A stretch of DNA of 7,054 bases from JBGPYM01 sp041493205 (GTDB lineage Bacteria; Bacteroidota; Ignavibacteria; UBA10030; UBA6906). The stretch spans positions 1 to 7,054 of the forward strand of contig JBGPYM010000165.1 in NCBI GenBank assembly GCA_041493205.1, in the 5' to 3' direction. Position numbers and translations under genes: made by a program. This document shows, in pieces, positions 5,903 to 7,054 of the stretch. Under the pieces are notes generated by a model, which was not told the DNA's origin, ran no database searches, and saw only the letters and a program-made list of their open reading frames with translations. Numbering within the stretch: position 1 is the stretch's first letter; every line of letters begins with the position of its first letter.

Positions 5903-5940
5903 AGATCCCGCCAATCTCACACACCGAGAGCACACACCAC

Positions 5941-7054
5941 ATGTCGTTGATGGTCAGTATCTCCGGGGTCCGCGGCATCGTCGGGGAGTCCCTCACGCCC
6001 GAAACGGTCGTCCGCTTCGCATCCGCGTTCGGCATCTATTGCGCGCGCACGCATCCTGACGGAGGCGCCATCATTCTGGGGCGGGACGGGAGGATCACCG
6101 GCGGTGTGATTGCCGACCTTGTTGCCGCGACGCTGCGCGCGCGCGGGCACGATGTCATTGCGCTCGGCATCTGTCCGACGCCGACCGTCCAGCTTGCCGT
6201 CGAGGGCACACACGCCGCCGGGGGTATCGCGGTAACGGCAAGTCATAATCCGATGCAATGGAACGGTTTGAAGTTCATGGCTGCGACCGGGATGTTTCTC
6301 AACGGCGACGAAAACAGAGCATTCTGGACCCTTGCGGGAGACCCCGCCCCGTATGCACCCTGGAACGAACTCGGCTCGATCCGCGAGGACACAGGCTGGC
6401 TCGACCGGCACATCAATGCGGTGCTGTCGCTCCGGGGCCTGGACGCAGAGGTTATCCGCAGAAAGAAATTCCGTGTCGTCCTGGACTGTGTGAACGCTGC
6501 CGGAGGCATGATCGTCCCGCGCCTTCTTGAGCGTCTCGGCTGCGACGTCATCCCGATGAACTGCGACGTCAGCGGCATCTTTGCGCACACCCCTGAACCC
6601 ATTCCGGAGAATCTGACCGATCTCGCCCGGCGCGTGGTGGCCGAGCGCGCACAGCTCGGCATCGCCGTCGACCCGGACGTGGACCGTCTCGTGTTCATCA
6701 CCGAAAAGGGGGAGCCCTACGGCGAAGAATACACCATTGCATCGGCGATACAGTTTGTCCTGACCCGCCCCCGGGAAGGGAAGGAGCAACCGACGGTCGT
6801 TGTCAACCTCTCCACCACGCGCGCGGTGGACGACATCGCGCGCGCAAACGGCGCACGGGTGATTCGTACCCCGGTGGGAGAAATCAACGTCGCCCAGCGG
6901 ATGAAATCAACCGGGGCGGCGATCGGCGGCGAAGGGAGCGGCGGGGTCATTCATCCGGGTGTGCACCTGGGCAGGGACGCAATTGTCGGGGTGGGGCTCG
7001 TGCTGCAGCTCCTGGCGGAGTCCGGCACGACGCTTTCCGGCCTCAGGCAGACAC
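5941..7054 (+). CDS. glmM: Phosphoglucosamine mutase / phosphohexose mutase (alpha-D-phosphohexomutase superfamily; runs off the right edge)
   Basis: 371 codons visible of an expected ~450-460. The superfamily moves phosphate between C6 and C1 of a hexose; GlmM makes glucosamine-1-phosphate for UDP-GlcNAc, hence peptidoglycan and LPS. Domain 1 opens with SISGVRGIVGESLTPE (6-21), where Arg11 and Gly12 match the substrate-phosphate loop, and contains the phosphoserine motif TASHNP with Ser101. PEPIPENLTDL lies at 218-228, the Mg2+ loop DPDVDR at 244-249 and the sugar-specificity loop GEGSGGV at 330-336. The final phosphate-binding domain is outside the window. The ATG at 5941 is used; an in-frame ATG at 5950 is possible. 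Only a weak GAGAG lies 10 nt upstream. The EGxGG loop and the FCB-like sequence favour GlmM, but a phosphomannomutase/phosphoglucomutase cannot be excluded, and in relatives several such paralogues coexist. It is divergent from the leftward set. Confidence 0.9.
   Translation, partial: MSLMVSISGVRGIVGESLTPETVVRFASAFGIYCARTHPDGGAIILGRDGRITGGVIADLVAATLRARGHDVIALGICPTPTVQLAVEGTHAAGGIAVTASHNPMQWNGLKFMAATGMFLNGDENRAFWTLAGDPAPYAPWNELGSIREDTGWLDRHINAVLSLRGLDAEVIRRKKFRVVLDCVNAAGGMIVPRLLERLGCDVIPMNCDVSGIFAHTPEPIPENLTDLARRVVAERAQLGIAVDPDVDRLVFITEKGEPYGEEYTIASAIQFVLTRPREGKEQPTVVVNLSTTRAVDDIARANGARVIRTPVGEINVAQRMKSTGAAIGGEGSGGVIHPGVHLGRDAIVGVGLVLQLLAESGTTLSGLRQT

Noticed and set aside
5917..6789. 290-codon open frame on the minus strand
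   Set aside because: Antisense to the mutase with all its catalytic motifs; would also cover the divergent promoter region.
1..7054. CRISPR array, tRNA/rRNA, insertion sequence, phage or toxin-antitoxin genes
   Set aside because: Looked for on both strands; no repeat-spacer pattern, tRNA-like fold, transposase motif or small paired genes seen.

Overview
This is a GC-rich bacterial fragment with tightly packed genes. The proteins look like the Bacteroidota/Chlorobiota (FCB) side of the tree: a single-chain glycyl-tRNA synthetase of the 'SSEIYGGLNGCWDYGPLG' type, a phosphoglucosamine-mutase-like enzyme with a DPDVDR metal loop, and a small aromatic-rich outer-membrane barrel. That placement is an inference from remembered family resemblance, not from a database search. 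The outer-membrane protein does indicate a diderm envelope.

Layout: eight genes run leftward (minus strand) from about 5795 off the left edge, and one gene runs rightward from 5941 off the right edge. In transcription order the leftward set is AMMECR1-family protein (amrA), MEMO-family protein (amrB), a Rossmann/DUF2520 protein, a long-form glucose-1-phosphate thymidylyltransferase-like nucleotidyltransferase, a predicted outer-membrane beta-barrel, an enoyl-CoA hydratase, a membrane-anchored protein of unknown function, and glycyl-tRNA synthetase (cut by the window edge). Junctions are overlaps of 20, 4 and 4 bp or gaps of 8, 25 and 28 bp. The last gap is 27 or 84 bp, depending on the glyS start. 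I see no terminator between them, so one transcript is plausible. The rightward gene is a GlmM-like phosphohexose mutase, also cut by the edge. The 145-bp spacer between the divergent units carries a good sigma70-like promoter candidate in each direction. No stretch longer than 300 bases lacks a gene.

Functionally the cluster is mixed: translation (glyS), acyl-CoA metabolism (crotonase), sugar activation (nucleotidyltransferase, and the divergent mutase), an envelope protein and the poorly understood AMMECR1/MEMO pair. There is no obvious new defence or mobile system, and no repeats, CRISPR, tRNA or rRNA. The points most worth a second look are: a likely AUU start codon for glyS behind a near-perfect Shine-Dalgarno; a CxxC pair replacing conserved residues at the N-terminus of the MEMO protein; AMMECR1 and MEMO adjacent with no radical-SAM partner in view and a DUF2520 protein directly behind them; and a substitution in a usually conserved DUF2520 motif.
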